From: Elmis aenea
Taxonomy: Eukaryota > Arthropoda > Insecta > Coleoptera > Elmidae
NCBI GenBank assembly: GCA_947652605.1
Contig: OX393582.1
Span: forward strand, 10,440,544 to 10,504,543
Length of the DNA stretch: 64,000 nucleotides
Direction: 5' to 3'
Shown here: positions 1 through 10,758 of the stretch, in pieces
How positions within the stretch are numbered: position 1 is the stretch's first letter
Layout of the letters: the number at the start of each line of letters is the position of its first letter
Notes under the pieces: model-generated
The model's database searches: none
Told to the model about the DNA's origin: nothing
The model's input: only the letters and a program-made list of their open reading frames with translations
Position numbers and translations under genes: made by a program

Positions 1-694
1 GTCGCGACCCAAAATTGTCGCGCATTACATTTTTATTGGGTCGCGAAACGGAACTTTTTTTGATAAAAATACAAATAAAAATAAAAACAAATATTAAAAA
101 TTTAAATTTCTGTTTTAAAATGCTTTAAAATGACATTTCTAAAGGTATTTTTTCAAATATTGTCTTGCAGGGATGGAGACCACCTCCCATATGGGCCGTA
201 CTCTCATTTCTAGAAAATTATTTAAGTGGCGTGTTTAAAAGTTTGAGAAACGCTGATTTATCCTATTCCTATGTAGTTTTGAATATTGATCAACGTTTGT
301 ATTTACAATTTATTTGTAAAATACCTAAAAGCAAACGTACTAATAAAAATTAAATTTCACCTGTAAATCAGCGCGATTTATATTTTGATTTAAGAACCTT
401 TACGATCTTATACTTTTTACCTACATTCCTTGCCGCTTTTAAATTATATAACCAGCCAAAATTGCACAATAAGTTTTATTAAACTACAACAAGAGGCACA
501 GACCGCATGTCGCTGTCGTTATAATTTAAAAGCAGTTCAAGGAGATACCTCATTGGTGCCATGTAACGTGATAAATAAGGTTATGATCTGCATCAAAAGC
601 AATTATTAATTATTAATCAATACATTTTACTGTTTTTCAACTTTTATAAGCATTTTATACATGCTTTTTACATACATTTTATACCATTTACGTG
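1..694. other. AT-rich DNA with short inverted repeat at window edge
   Basis: No gene recognised. The first 46 bases hold an inverted pair, cgcgacccaa near position 4 and ttgggtcgcg near 37, which looks like part of a repeat cut by the window edge. A short open frame at 165-353 follows a plausible splice-acceptor-like TTGCAG but matches nothing I recognise. Confidence 0.4.
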
Positions 695-1214
695 TACAGG
701 GTGGTCCAAATTCGATGTGATCACATGAGTATGTCGCTTAATATTCAAGAAAATTAGCTAAAGGCTAAACAATGATTTCTTATCATTATAGGAAATCACT
801 TAAATTACCAAAAGTGTGCAGTTGTTTGAGAAAAACTCGGAACCGTCTTTAAAAGTGCTCTATCATATCCGGTTTTTGAGAAATTGGAGAAAAAAAAGTG
901 TTTTTTTTTTGGTCATATTTATAATCTGACATATCTTCATTGTTGTTGTAAATAGCAATGGAAATTATGAAGATTATTTTTAGATTTTCGTATGTAAAAT
1001 TCGTTGGAATTAAGAAGAAAAAAAAAACGCTCGTCGTTAAAAAGTTGTGACACAAACTTACCTTCCTTAAATGAAAGCTATAGTTGGCTATGATCTATTT
1101 AAATACCTTATTTGTTAGTAATTCCAAATATACAGTGTGACCCATTTCAAAGCGGATCATCCCTATAAGAAGTTTATTTATGATCCGATTTTCATGTAAA
1201 ACATCAATGTAAAG

Positions 1215-2304
1215 TAGGGCTGCCATACGTCCCGGTTGACCGGGACATGTCCCGGTTTGAGGAATTTTGTCCCGCTGTCCCGGTGAACAAATCAATTGTC
1301 CCGGTTTGTTGACAATTTTTATTATTAACTGTAATAACAACGAGTCAAATAAATATATGACAAACTGAAAAAAGATGAGTTATATCCGACGCAAATAGAA
1401 CTATTTGATGAAGAAGTTAAAGATTTCTTCACCATTGCAATTAATTATCTGGAAAAGTGGATTGCGTCACTGACAAAATATAAAGTTTTTTTGTGGATAG
1501 GCTTGCATGATTTTCCTTAATGGGAAAAAGTGGAGGAAACAGTTTCATATTTGCAGGAAAAAGGCATTGAAATAAAAGATACGTGCTTTGAGGAAGTGAT
1601 GTATGTGCAGTCATTTATGGAGAATCGATTATCAGGCGATGAGTGGAAAGAAAAAGAAATGCACGATAAATGTCTAGATTTAAAAAAAAAACAGGAGAAA
1701 GAAAAAAAAAACTTACTAAAAATATGTTAATTTCTGTACGCAATCCCAGGTCACAATGCTTACGTGGCACGCGTTTTGTTTTTATATCTTTGCAGTGGAC
1801 CAAAGAGCTAAACTACCTATTCATTAACACACACACAACTTAGTGCATTTACAATTATAGTATAACTATATAAATGGAGAAAGAAGTGCTTCAAAATGTT
1901 AAAAGTTCAGAAAAGGATGAATGGCCAAAGAAGACTCGCAAATATAATAGGTTTTTAAAAAAAAAAGTGATTGTGTAAACGCCATCTGTTGTGCGCTCAA
2001 GTCGACTCTTGCTGTGAAAACACCTCTGCGTAACGCTCACCAAGGTACAGTTTATGCAATTTTCATTGTTTTTAAACAGGAAAAACAAATTCTAACTTCA
2101 ATAAATTCAGATTTCGAACGGCCTCATGAAAGGAATTAAATTCGAAGGATGAGGCACCACTGTATTTTTATTAACATTTGTTTGCACAAGACACAAGACC
2201 AAATTTTATCATTTTATCATTCTTCATAAATGCTTACCGACACCCCCCCCCTCTCCTTCGGCCCTAATGTCCCGGTCGGAGTAACGACACTTATGGCAGC
2301 CCTA
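1215..2304. mobile_element. hAT-type transposon with 8-bp TSD ATGTAAAG
   Basis: Inverted ends TAGGGCTGCCATA and TATGGCAGCCCTA are flanked by the exact direct repeat ATGTAAAG (1207-1214 and 2305-2312). An 8-bp duplication is diagnostic of hAT elements. Subterminal CCCGG/CCGGG motifs recur near both ends (about 1230-1305 and 2270-2280). At 1090 bp it is too short for a working transposase and carries only a remnant (1353-1730), so it is a non-autonomous copy and the youngest layer on its side of the stack. Confidence 0.9.
1353..1730 (+). pseudogene. hAT-like transposase remnant
   Basis: One frame reads from 1353 to 1730 with a single internal stop (TAA at 1518-1520). Before the stop it includes LYPTQIELFDEEVKDFF and YLEKWI; after it come EETVSYLQEKGIEI and a lysine/glutamate-rich tail. 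This resembles a segment from the middle of insect hAT-family transposases of the ZBED or SCAN-domain-like type, as I remember them. No catalytic DDE residues or C-terminal dimerisation domain remain. The 8-bp-TSD hAT around it supports the reading. The stop and short length make it non-functional. Assignment to hAT rests more on context than on sequence. Confidence 0.55.
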
Positions 2305-2994
2305 ATGTAAAGCATCAAAAACTGTACTTTAGCACCCTATTTTTAGATTTAATTTACACTCCCAAAGCCTACTATGATTTTTTTCGATGTCAAAATTGAC
2401 TAAATTGGTTTAGCGATTGTTTATTTTAAAATCTGACTACCCCACTGGATTCAGGATGCCCTCAAATGGGTTTGTACCAAATTTCATAAAAAAATAATTA
2501 TTATATTATTAAGAGATTAATTATGAATTAAATATTTGTGATTAAATTAATACCGATATTGAAAACGAAGTGTACTATGCTATGTAAAAAACAAAAGTTA
2601 GGGAAACAAATTTATTTCACGTAAGATCTTTTAAATAAGCAACAATTTATTCTCATCAGTATTAAAATCGCATTTTTTATTGAACGTTCGATTGGTGAAC
2701 AATTAAATTTATAAGAAACGATACAAAAATACAAAGAAAAAAAAAATTTCTTCATGAAATTTAGTAAAAACCCATTTGAGGGCATCCTGAATCCAGTGGT
2801 GTACCTAGTCAGATTTTAAATAAAAAAATCGCTAAACAAATTTTGTCAATTTTGACATCGAGTGTAAACTGAATTTTTAAATAGGGTGCCAAAGTACAGT
2901 TTTTGATGCTTTATCGTTTAAAAAAAATGATGAAAATTGGATCATGAATAAACTTTTTATAGGGGTGATCCGCTTTGAAATGGGTCACACTGTA

Positions 2995-3618
2995 TAAGGG
3001 TTGATGTAGTTATTTTCAATAATAGGCAAGTTAAGGTTTTTTATTTTTAAAAAAGAAAAACAGTAGGCTGTGAAAAAAAAAGGTTGTTAAACCTTTTAAA
3101 ACTCATGTGGTACAAGTTACGAAGGTGTTTTAATTTGTTGTTGAGATAAACATTATCAATATTTGAACATAAGATAAACTACAATAAACTAGATAACTGC
3201 TGATTTCGACTATATTGTTGTTATCTTATGTTCAAAGATTAATAATGTTTACCTCAACAAAAAATTTAAAAAACCTTCGTAACTTGTAATGGGTTTTAAA
3301 AGGTTTTACGCCTTGTTTTTTTTACAGCCTACTATATTTTTATTTAAAAAATAACCCTTCGTAACTTGCGTATTGTTGAAAATAACTAGGTAGTTCAACC
3401 CTTATACATTTGGAATAAGAAAAATATAAGAAATTTAAATGGGCCATAGCCAACTATAGCTTCCATCTAAAAAAAGGTCAGTTTGTGTCATAACTTTTGA
3501 GAAAGTGAAAAATGTATATGCAGTATCATCAAATTTTCTCAAAAACAGGAAGTGATAAAATATTTTTGAAAACGGTTCTGAGTTTGTCTTAAAAAACTGC
3601 ACATTTTTGTTAATTTAA
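2995..3618. other. Central hairpin and right arm of the outer foldback
   Basis: This stretch is the hairpin tip of the outer element. 'gttgagataaacattatcaa' near 3142 pairs with 'taatgtttacctcaac' near 3240-3258, and the 'ccttcgtaacttgta' blocks near 3112 and 3273 are inverted copies. From 3417 it pairs back to 697-1130. No coding content. Confidence 0.7.
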
Positions 3619-4697
3619 CCCTCTAACTCCCCTGCCCGCCTATAGGCAGGTTATATCTGATGCACCATATTATGTATAGGTAAATTTTGTATAGCGTTAA
3701 TGCTCAGCCCTGCCTATAGTCGAAGAGTTAATCTAGGATCGGGTAGTTTCGCTGTAACATAGCGCGCTTCGTTCGATCTCCTCGCCAATAGAAAATGAAA
3801 ATTGACAGCAAAGTAATGTTATAAATTGTAGTGCAAGAAGTGCAATAGTTTGTAAAAGATTAAAAATATCCATTTTGATCACAGAAAATGAAAAAAATTA
3901 TAGGCAAGTACAAAAACTTGTTCTTTACCAAACAGTATTGTAAATTTGCCATTTCCGATAAATTTACCTTACTAACTACACGAATTTAGTGAGGCCGCCT
4001 TTAGGCGGACCTGAGCAGTTGGTAGTTTGTTTTTTCCTTCTGAAATGAACTGTTTTAGGAAAGTGTTGAGATTATGATTTATGATTTTGGGGTCCTCTAA
4101 ATCTCAAATTTGGGAAGTATGTTAGGATCCATTCTCGGAAGAACGATATTGATTTTGGAACAAATTGCACTTCTGGTTTGGCCCGAAATTGCATTTTTGC
4201 AAAAAGATTATTAGTAGGCTATAAAAATATAATCGCGTATATGACTGTTCTCGAACGCCTAATCGGATTATTGATTTTGGTGTGCTTTTCACGACCGGTC
4301 TGGCAAAAAGACATGCAAATTTCCGGGATGCAAATCAGAAACTCAAGCTTATTGCACAAAGTGTAATTTGAATCTTTGCAATTCCGCCTCAAAAACATGC
4401 TTTTTGCGGTTCCATCAACGCTGATAATGTATATACTCTTTTTCCATATAACTGTATTCGTTAACAATGTTTTTTTATTCATTTTTGTACAATAATAAAA
4501 TATTTTTGCAAATCACATCAGCCTTCGGATTTCTTCCCCAACTGCTCAAACCCGCCTATAGGCAGTTTACCTGTTTTTACCTGTACAAGCTATGAACTTG
4601 ACCTAATTGAATTTCTGATTGCATATTCGTATTTCTCGTATTTTTCTTTCCCTATACTGAATTTTAGGACTAAATAAAAAATTGGGGCATTAGAGGG
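3619..4697 (+). mobile_element. piggyBac-like transposon (TTAA TSD), decayed
   Basis: The element is bounded by TTAA at 3615-3618 and 4698-4701, with ends CCCTCTAA and TTAGAGGG, which is the classic piggyBac arrangement. A subterminal palindromic motif, cgcctataggcag, lies near both ends (about 3637 and 4551), and a related gcctttaggcgg sits near 3995. Length is 1079 bp, well below an autonomous piggyBac. A recognisable zinc-binding C-terminal tail of the transposase remains at 4275-4424. It sits in the right arm of the outer foldback. Confidence 0.85.
4275..4424 (+). pseudogene. piggyBac transposase C-terminal cysteine-rich domain remnant
   Basis: Read in the frame of 4308, the sequence gives a cysteine-rich tail ending at TGA 4422-4424. 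The pattern is C-x4-C-x7-C-x2-C-x4-C-x6-C-x4-H, with pieces KTCKFPGC, AYCTKCNLNLC and TCFLRFHQR. piggyBac transposases end in such a cysteine-rich zinc-binding domain, which binds the transposon ends. Upstream, the same frame is broken by stops (for example at 4272-4274) and I cannot follow the DDD catalytic core. This is the last piece of a dead transposase, and it lies inside the TTAA-bounded element in the expected place near its 3' end. Confidence 0.75.
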
Positions 4698-4768
4698 TTA
4701 ACTGTTCCTCTATCTTGAATATTAAGCGAGATACCCATGTAATCCCATCGGATTTGGACCACTCTGTA

Positions 4769-6329
4769 CTGAGTAAAGTTTTGTTGAAATCTTTCATTTG
4801 TAGATTTTTTTGGGTCAAACATTAAATGCAGTATAGTTTTATTAACTTAAAAAAATTTATTTTTACCTATTTCCAAGCAAATTTTCTTGTCGACATCAGA
4901 AATAGTTGCGTTGCCAAACTGTCTTCGATTTAATTTTTAAGCACTTACTAATGCGCATTATTATTTGCATAAAGGAAAAGGAAACAAATGAACTAAATAA
5001 TTTCCCTTTTCAACTAACACACGAAAGCAAACACAATAAAAGCATTAATTAATCCAATACGTTGTTAGTAATTTTGGGAAAATCGTCATGCACTATCTAG
5101 CAGTTGTGTTTCGGGGTCACACCCATCTCTAGATTGTAAAACCTATTCTTCTAGCTGCGTAGTGAACGTACAACTTTCCTTTTTATCATTATCCGGACAG
5201 AGATAGCAACAATGCACTCTAGCAACGCGTTAAGAGATGGCGATACATTTAATAAGTGATTTCGTTGGAAGTGAGCCGTAGCCCAAACGAGTAAATATTA
5301 CCTTATATGGTTCTATCCGTACGATCACAACAATGAATGAATGAATGAATGCTTTTGTACTGTTACGCACACCATAAAGAGCATTCATGTCTTTCACTAA
5401 TTATAAAATTAGGTCTGTGCATATGATGAAATGGTATTTAACTGACGAGAGATATGTGGAAAATATCCGTAAACAATTGCATAAAAATGTTAATGCAAAT
5501 AACATAAAATGTAATAAAATGCTACTGTTTCAATTAACATCGTCAATTAATTATTTGGCTTCTAACTTAAAACTGTATAAGATATTTTTCTAATTAAAAT
5601 GACCACGAATGTAATCTGCCATCTGCTGGATTTGCTGTTTGTCGAATTCTTTAAACCAGGTCAAATTAAATTTGTAATTTTTGGTTAAATCGTGAAGTAT
5701 AAATTGAAATTCCTGTTCCAACTTAAGGAACCCGCTTATTACACGAGTTTGAGTGTAGATTATATTCAACAAGGCTAGTAAAATTAGACTTAATGATAAT
5801 CTTCAAGTATATTTTATGTATCGCCAAATATTTTCAAAAAAAATAAAAATCGGAAAAATGTAAAATCTCTACTTTTGTTTTTTTTTTGTTGTAATTCTTT
5901 TATTCATAAAAATATAAGCATTTTTTAAGAACGTTCTGGCAGCTACTTTTTATCCTGCACTTAATGAGCTGATCAAATTTTTGCTCAGTCGATTCAGTAT
6001 TGCTTTTTTGGCGCGTTTTTATGAGCGCCATATTTAATTTTTTTTAGCCGTATGGGGCAATTTTATCTTTTTATTTAAATATATTACTTAAATATAATAA
6101 ATACATTAAAAGCGAAGATATTGTACAAAAACTGCTTTCTCACAATCAAGATATCCTTGGAAAAAACGAAAAGTTCTAACTTTGCTGAAAACCTAGAGCA
6201 GTGAATTGGTGTCTTTTCTAAATTAATGTTACTCATTATTCAAAGGTACTACATCTGTAAGAGGAAAGTTGATATAAATAACATAATCATGTAGTAATAT
6301 ATTTTTGAAATAAGGAAAAAAGTTCTAGC
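4769..6329. other. AT-rich intergenic stretch
   Basis: No gene or element recognised. It contains a short TGAA microsatellite (5332-5351) and short A/T runs. The small open frames at 5387-5593 (+) and 5590-5772 (-) show no family resemblance. Confidence 0.4.
5332..5351. repeat. TGAA tetranucleotide microsatellite
   Basis: About five consecutive copies of the tetranucleotide AATG/TGAA are read directly. Confidence 0.85.
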
Positions 6330-6632
6330 TAACTAGATGAAAATCAAGTTTGTCGCCCATAAGATATTAAAAATGAGTACCTATAAAACAAAACGGAATC
6401 GGCACAGCAAACAATTATCAGCACCATTAAAACTAAAAACGTTATAGCAAAAAAAAACAAGTAATTTTTTCAGTTTTTTTCAATTTTTTAAAAAAGAGTT
6501 AAAGATATTTCAAGTCTGTTTTGATATTATTGATGAGCATAAAATTTAGCAACTTTGCCAAATTTAAACCTACCCTTTATCTTCAGTAATAAGCGAGATC
6601 CCCATGGTCACCCTCGAATTTGAATCACCCGG
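6330..6632. mobile_element. Half copy of the 13863-15274 foldback family
   Basis: The stretch ending TAAGCGAGATCCCCATG then CTCGAATTTGAATCACCCGG matches the right arm of the element at 13863-15274, including 'agcaactttgccaaattta'. Only one arm is present. Its terminal CACCCTG has become CACCCGG, followed by TA at 6633-6634. The left boundary is approximate. Confidence 0.65.
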
Positions 6633-6634
6633 TA

Positions 6635-7180
6635 CAGGCTGTTTTTAAATATTGCGGAAAAGATCGAAAATTAAGGGAGAACTTTAATATAAAAAAACAA
6701 ATTTCTTAGACGTCTCTTTTCGGAGTTGCACCCCCCTAAAGGGGAGCGGTAAAATTAGGTTTTTATTTTATTTCTCAAATTTGGATAAATGTAGGATAAT
6801 GATATTTGGTAAATGTTTTGTACTTACTTATTTAAAGGTTCCCCATAGTAATATTTTCAATCATCTCTCACCTTCACAGGGGGTTGAAAAGTACGACCCC
6901 TGTTGGTTTTTGAATCAGAACTTTTTGGTGGGTTGAAATTTTGCAATAATTTTTTTTTAAAGCTTGATTTATTTAGAAACTTTTTTTAATGTTTAGTTTT
7001 TCCTGAAAAACCTACTGTTTTGAAGTAAAAAATATAATAAGTAAACATGCACCATTAAATAATTCCCCTATAAAACAATTCATTTCGGTGGTTGCCATGG
7101 TTTGTTTATGTTCATATTGAGTAGAATTGACGGGCGTTTTCGTGTAGTCGAAGCGAAAACGTCAAAATTAGCTACACCAA
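6635..7180. mobile_element. Half copy of the CAGGGTGTTTCTTAAAT foldback family
   Basis: It starts at CAGGCTGTTTTTAAATATTG next to TA and runs through ACGTCTCTTTTCGGAGTTGC and CCCTAAAGGGGAGCGGTAAA to the family's hairpin centre (tagaattgacgggcgtttt near 7125). It matches one arm of the elements at 16796-18066 and 18730-19686. The second arm is missing. Confidence 0.7.
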
Positions 7181-7294
7181 TGTTGAGATGTGGGATATGC
7201 ATTTTGTTAGCTCTTAGTTTTATTTTTAATATATAAATTTATGGGACTAGTTAGAACAGTGCACATAATTTTTAATAAAGTATTTACTTATAAC

Positions 7295-8476
7295 CAGGGA
7301 CTGAGAACGGAACGAAAACGAAAACGTTAAACGAAATTAACCGAAATTTTTTTAAGAACGAAAACGAAACCGAAAACGAAATTATTATTTTTCGTTCAAG
7401 AACGAAAACGAAATAAATATTTTAAAAAACCGGTTTTAACCGGTTTTGTCGCTATTTCAATTTTATTTGGTAAACACAAACGCGAATTTACCTTCTGAGC
7501 TGGGGAGACTCCACGAGGCAGTAAAAAATCTCACTTGAAATAAGTGAGTTTCACTTTTCCCCATATATTTACGTGAATATGTATTAACAACTTTATTGTT
7601 TATACTTGCAATTTCGTGTAACACAATTAACGGTACAGATAGTCTCTATTTCTAATTTGTATTTTAGATCATCAATATAGAATATACACTTAATTGGATA
7701 TATATTATCAATGTGTATGTTTTATTTGCGTTTAGACATAATAATAGTAAAATTTATTCTTACTTCGAAAAGGACTAATGTAAAAGAAGATTTATTGGAA
7801 GATGTGTTGCTAGTAAGATTTAACCGAATGTGAAAATGTATATTGTATGGTATGTACAAACTATAAAGTTAAAGTATATTTCAAGTTAATATAAGTTATT
7901 TTTAAATATCTTTTTAATTTATAACATTTAGTAAATTATCCACTTGAATTCATTCTTTTGTCTTTTTAAATAATTACAGCAGGATCTTATTTAATTCAAA
8001 TGCATAGATTTTTAGTACTAAAACAAATTTAAAACAGCACTTGCTATATTTTCGTATTTTTAGATAAAGATCGTGTGTCTAATTTAACCTAATCACGTTG
8101 TGTTTTTGCACCTTACGGGTGTTAAACTTAATAAAATGGTTAAATGTTAATGTGTTTAACGATTTGGTAAATTTAATATGGCGATGGTTCGCCAGTCTAA
8201 AATATGCTGTCCGTGAGCATCAAACCCCATCGTCATCGTTTATATTTTAGTTGAGACGCAAATATTGTTATCGTATTAATAGAGGGTTGTGGTGACTTGA
8301 AAAAAAATTGTTTTTTTGTCGACAAAAAAAATATTGTAAAACCGGTTTTAACCGTTATTATTTCGGTTCACGAAAACGAAAAAAGAATTTTTTCGGTTAG
8401 AGCGAAAACGAAAACGAAATATATCGTTTTCGTTCCGAACAGAAACAAACGGAATTTTTTTCGTTTTTAGTCCCTG
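7295..8476. mobile_element. hAT transposon, 8-bp TSD CTTATAAC
   Basis: Ends CAGGGACTGA and the inverse of CAGGGACTAAAA (TTTTAGTCCCTG) are flanked by the exact 8-bp repeat CTTATAAC (7287-7294 and 8477-8484). The subterminal zones are dense in 'acgaaaacgaaa' and carry 'accggttttaaccg' on both sides, as expected for repeated transposase-binding sites. Length is 1182 bp with no transposase ORF, so it is non-autonomous. A related solo right end lies at 55551-55672. Confidence 0.88.
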
Positions 8477-8484
8477 CTTATAAC

Positions 8485-9697
8485 ATGTATTTAATATATT
8501 AACAGCAATATTTAGCTGCCAGTGAATCGTTTAAAATAAAATATTAGACGAGTTTTTGTGCAGTTCAATTTCATTTCGCAAACTTGTACAGTAAAGCTTT
8601 AAACCTATTTTTTTGGTATATGATTACAGCAATTAAACTTTTACTATCATGTAACTTGTAATGGTTTAATGAAGCATTAACATTTGTGTCCATATTTGGA
8701 TCATTAGTCACATCTGTTCTAGGCTGAGTAATAAAAATACTGGCTGTAGCAGCTGAGAGTCAAGGAAAAATCTCAGAAAATCTTTACGGATTTTCATGGA
8801 AAATAAAAAACTTTGGGAGTACATTTAGCTATAAAGAAAATATGATACATTTTCAAATAAGGTAAATCAATTTTGGGTTAGTGCAAAAAAAATATTTCGA
8901 GTCAACGAAATTGTTCAAAGATACATATTTTGTTCTCATGGGCATTTTATCATACCACGTTTTGTAAGGACACTATTACCATGAGCGTTATTTTTGTATG
9001 ATCTTCTGGTTTAAGGTTACCACACAATGCCACTTACGACTATAAACTGAAAAATAAACATCATTTATTTATTTGATTTATTATACTACGTGCCTGCTCG
9101 CTTATAGGCATGAGTAAGTTATTGCGATATAAATTATTATATTATTACGTGCTGTTTTTGTTTGATTTTTCAAAAATATTATTCCATGCGTTTTAAATGA
9201 TAAAGTAAATTTTAAAATGTTAAGTACTGATTAGGTGGTGTAGATTTAATGGTTTAGAATTAACGCTGACAGCGGTGATACATAAATGAAACATTATATA
9301 ACAGTTTTTATCAAGTATTTTGCAATCACGTCCCAATATTCTCTTATGTTAAGAGATTAAAATTAAAATTAAAATAAAAACCAAAAAAGTGCTCATAAAA
9401 TTAGCTAAGAAAACGACTTGCGTATTAAATTGTATATAAAACTTTTACTTACTTAGCTGTCATAGAAATGGAACGCACCATAACTGAACAAATGACGATT
9501 TCGAAAATAAATGTCAATCTTATGTCATACAACATATGACATTGTCTTTAAAAGTTTTTTACTTTCTTTTTAAATGAGTTACAACAATAGCAGGGAGTTT
9601 TGAGAAATTTTCCGGCAAAGTAAAAGTACTTTTACTACAACAGGAATTTTCTAAAGTAAAATTGTGGACTCTGTATTTTATCCAGGGTATTAGATAT
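8485..9697. other. AT-rich stretch, no gene seen
   Basis: I see no coding signal or bounded element, only short simple repeats such as AATTAAAATTAAAATTAAAA near 9359. Confidence 0.4.
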
Positions 9698-9772
9698 CTA
9701 GATTGTAGAAGATCTTCTTCTTCTTCTTAATCGTTTCCTCTTGTACCTTTCGGTGTCGAGGTTGCTTTTCTG

Positions 9773-10008
9773 TTACTGTATTATCTTTCTCCACTCCTTC
9801 CTATCGTTGGCTAATTGTGGCACATCTTTCCAGCTGACTCCTTTTCCTTCTAGACTCTTCCTCACTTCTTTTTCCCATTTTATTCTTGGCCTTCCTCTAG
9901 CTCTTTTTCCCTCTATCTGCATTTTCCATCCTATTTTCGCGTATCTACTTTCTGGCATGCGTAGTAAATGCCCCAGCCATCGTAATTGATTCGTCTCCAT
10001 CTTTTTCG
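9773..10008 (-). pseudogene. RTE LINE ORF2 C-terminal tail (sense 3' segment)
   Basis: The minus strand reads KKMETNQLRWLGHLLRMPES, then GKRARGRPRIKWEKEV, and ends WRKIIQ at a TAA. The RLRWLGH..RMP followed by KRxRGRPRxxW pattern is the conserved C-terminus of RTE/BovB-like ORF2 proteins, downstream of the reverse transcriptase. The stop is followed by about 60 bases of 3' UTR and the (AAG)n tail. The residues before KKMET in this frame come from the inverted endonuclease segment across the junction and are not part of the protein. Confidence 0.8.
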
Positions 10009-10010
10009 GA

Positions 10011-10753
10011 AACATTGGGAATATAAATGACAATGAGCAACGGAAATGGACAATAAATATAGGAACATGGAATACAAGAAGCATTCAAGGTAAAGAAGTA
10101 GAATTAGTAGAGGAATTTGACAATAGAAAATTAGTAATATTAGGATTAACGGAAACGATGAAAAAAGGGAAAGGAATAGTAAAACTCGACAAAGGGCATA
10201 TATTAATACATAGTGGAGTAAAAGAAACGGAATTTGCTAAAGCTGGGGTAGCCTGCGTAGTAAGTAAACAATGGAGTGAAAAAGTTAAAAAATGGAAAGG
10301 GATATCAGAAAGAGTATTGATGGTAGAACTACAAATTACAAATAAAGAATTGATAGGGGTGGTAGTGGCATATGGACCGAATTATGATAAAGATATATTT
10401 TATAGACAACTACAAGAAACAGTGGATGAAATACGAGGGAGAACAATCATAGTAGGAGATTTTAATGGAAGAGTGGGTAATGATGTTAAAAAGTATGGTA
10501 CAGTGCTGGGAAGATATGGGGAAGACGTACTAAATAACAATGGAAGGAGATTAATAGAATTTTGCTTTGAAAACAATATGACAAGAATAAACAGCAGATT
10601 CAAACACAAAAATATCCATAAATACACAAGAGAGGTAAAAAGTAGGGATGAAAAGTCAATAATAGATTATATTATTGTAGAGGACACAGAAAGGAGCAAA
10701 GTCATAAACGCTAGAGTATACCGGGGGGGCAGAAATAGGCAGTGATCATTATC
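10011..10753 (+). pseudogene. RTE LINE ORF2 apurinic-like endonuclease domain (inverted segment)
   Basis: The frame opens before the first ATG (10158): codons from about 10050 give the N-terminal motif IGTWNTRSIQGKE and then LVILGLTET, the start of the EEP-fold endonuclease that nicks target DNA. Further motifs are VVVAYGPNY, the catalytic VGDFNGRVG, and, after a shift, EIGSDHYLL, which holds the essential Asp-His pair. The shift falls at a run of seven G (10723-10729): upstream reads frame 0 and downstream reads frame 1, consistent with a one-base slip. The 5' part of the element is absent. Non-functional. Confidence 0.82.
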
Positions 10754-10758
10754 TACTT

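Larger units (their letters stand above)
1133..2992. mobile_element. Inner foldback DNA element nested in the outer one
   Basis: Termini CAGTGTGACCCATTTCAAAG and its inverse (2969-2992) are flanked by TA at 1131-1132 and 2993-2994. Removing the element and one TA leaves attccaaatatataaggg, which matches the opposite arm of the outer element (attccaaatgtataaggg) with one mismatch, so the insertion and its TA duplication are directly supported. The arms are long: 'ctggattcaggatgccctca' near 2445 pairs with 2775-2800, and the 'gcatcaaaaactgtacttt' block near 2312 pairs with 2895-2915. A hAT (1215-2304) interrupts its left arm. Confidence 0.88.
697..4766. mobile_element. Outer foldback (palindromic) DNA element, TA target site
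   Basis: The left end CAGGGTGGTCCAAATTCGAT and the right end reading GGATTTGGACCACTCTG are inverted copies, each flanked by TA (695-696 and 4767-4768). Further in, the arms keep pairing: the 'agctatagttggctatg' block near 1076-1093 pairs with 3448-3466, and 2995-3030 pairs with 3380-3415, with the hairpin centre near 3200. Once later insertions are removed the element is close to one long hairpin. It contains a second foldback (1133-2992) in the left arm and a piggyBac-like element (3619-4697) in the right arm. TA target use suggests the Tc1/mariner superfamily, but no transposase belonging to this layer is visible. Confidence 0.85.

Noticed and set aside
165..353. 62-codon frame after a TTGCAG acceptor-like site
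   Set aside because: No recognisable domain and no donor or partner exon; AT-rich DNA gives frames of this length by chance.
9773..10084. A single 103-codon minus-strand gene
   Set aside because: Only the part after KKMET is real (LINE C-terminus); the beginning reads antisense through the inverted endonuclease segment.
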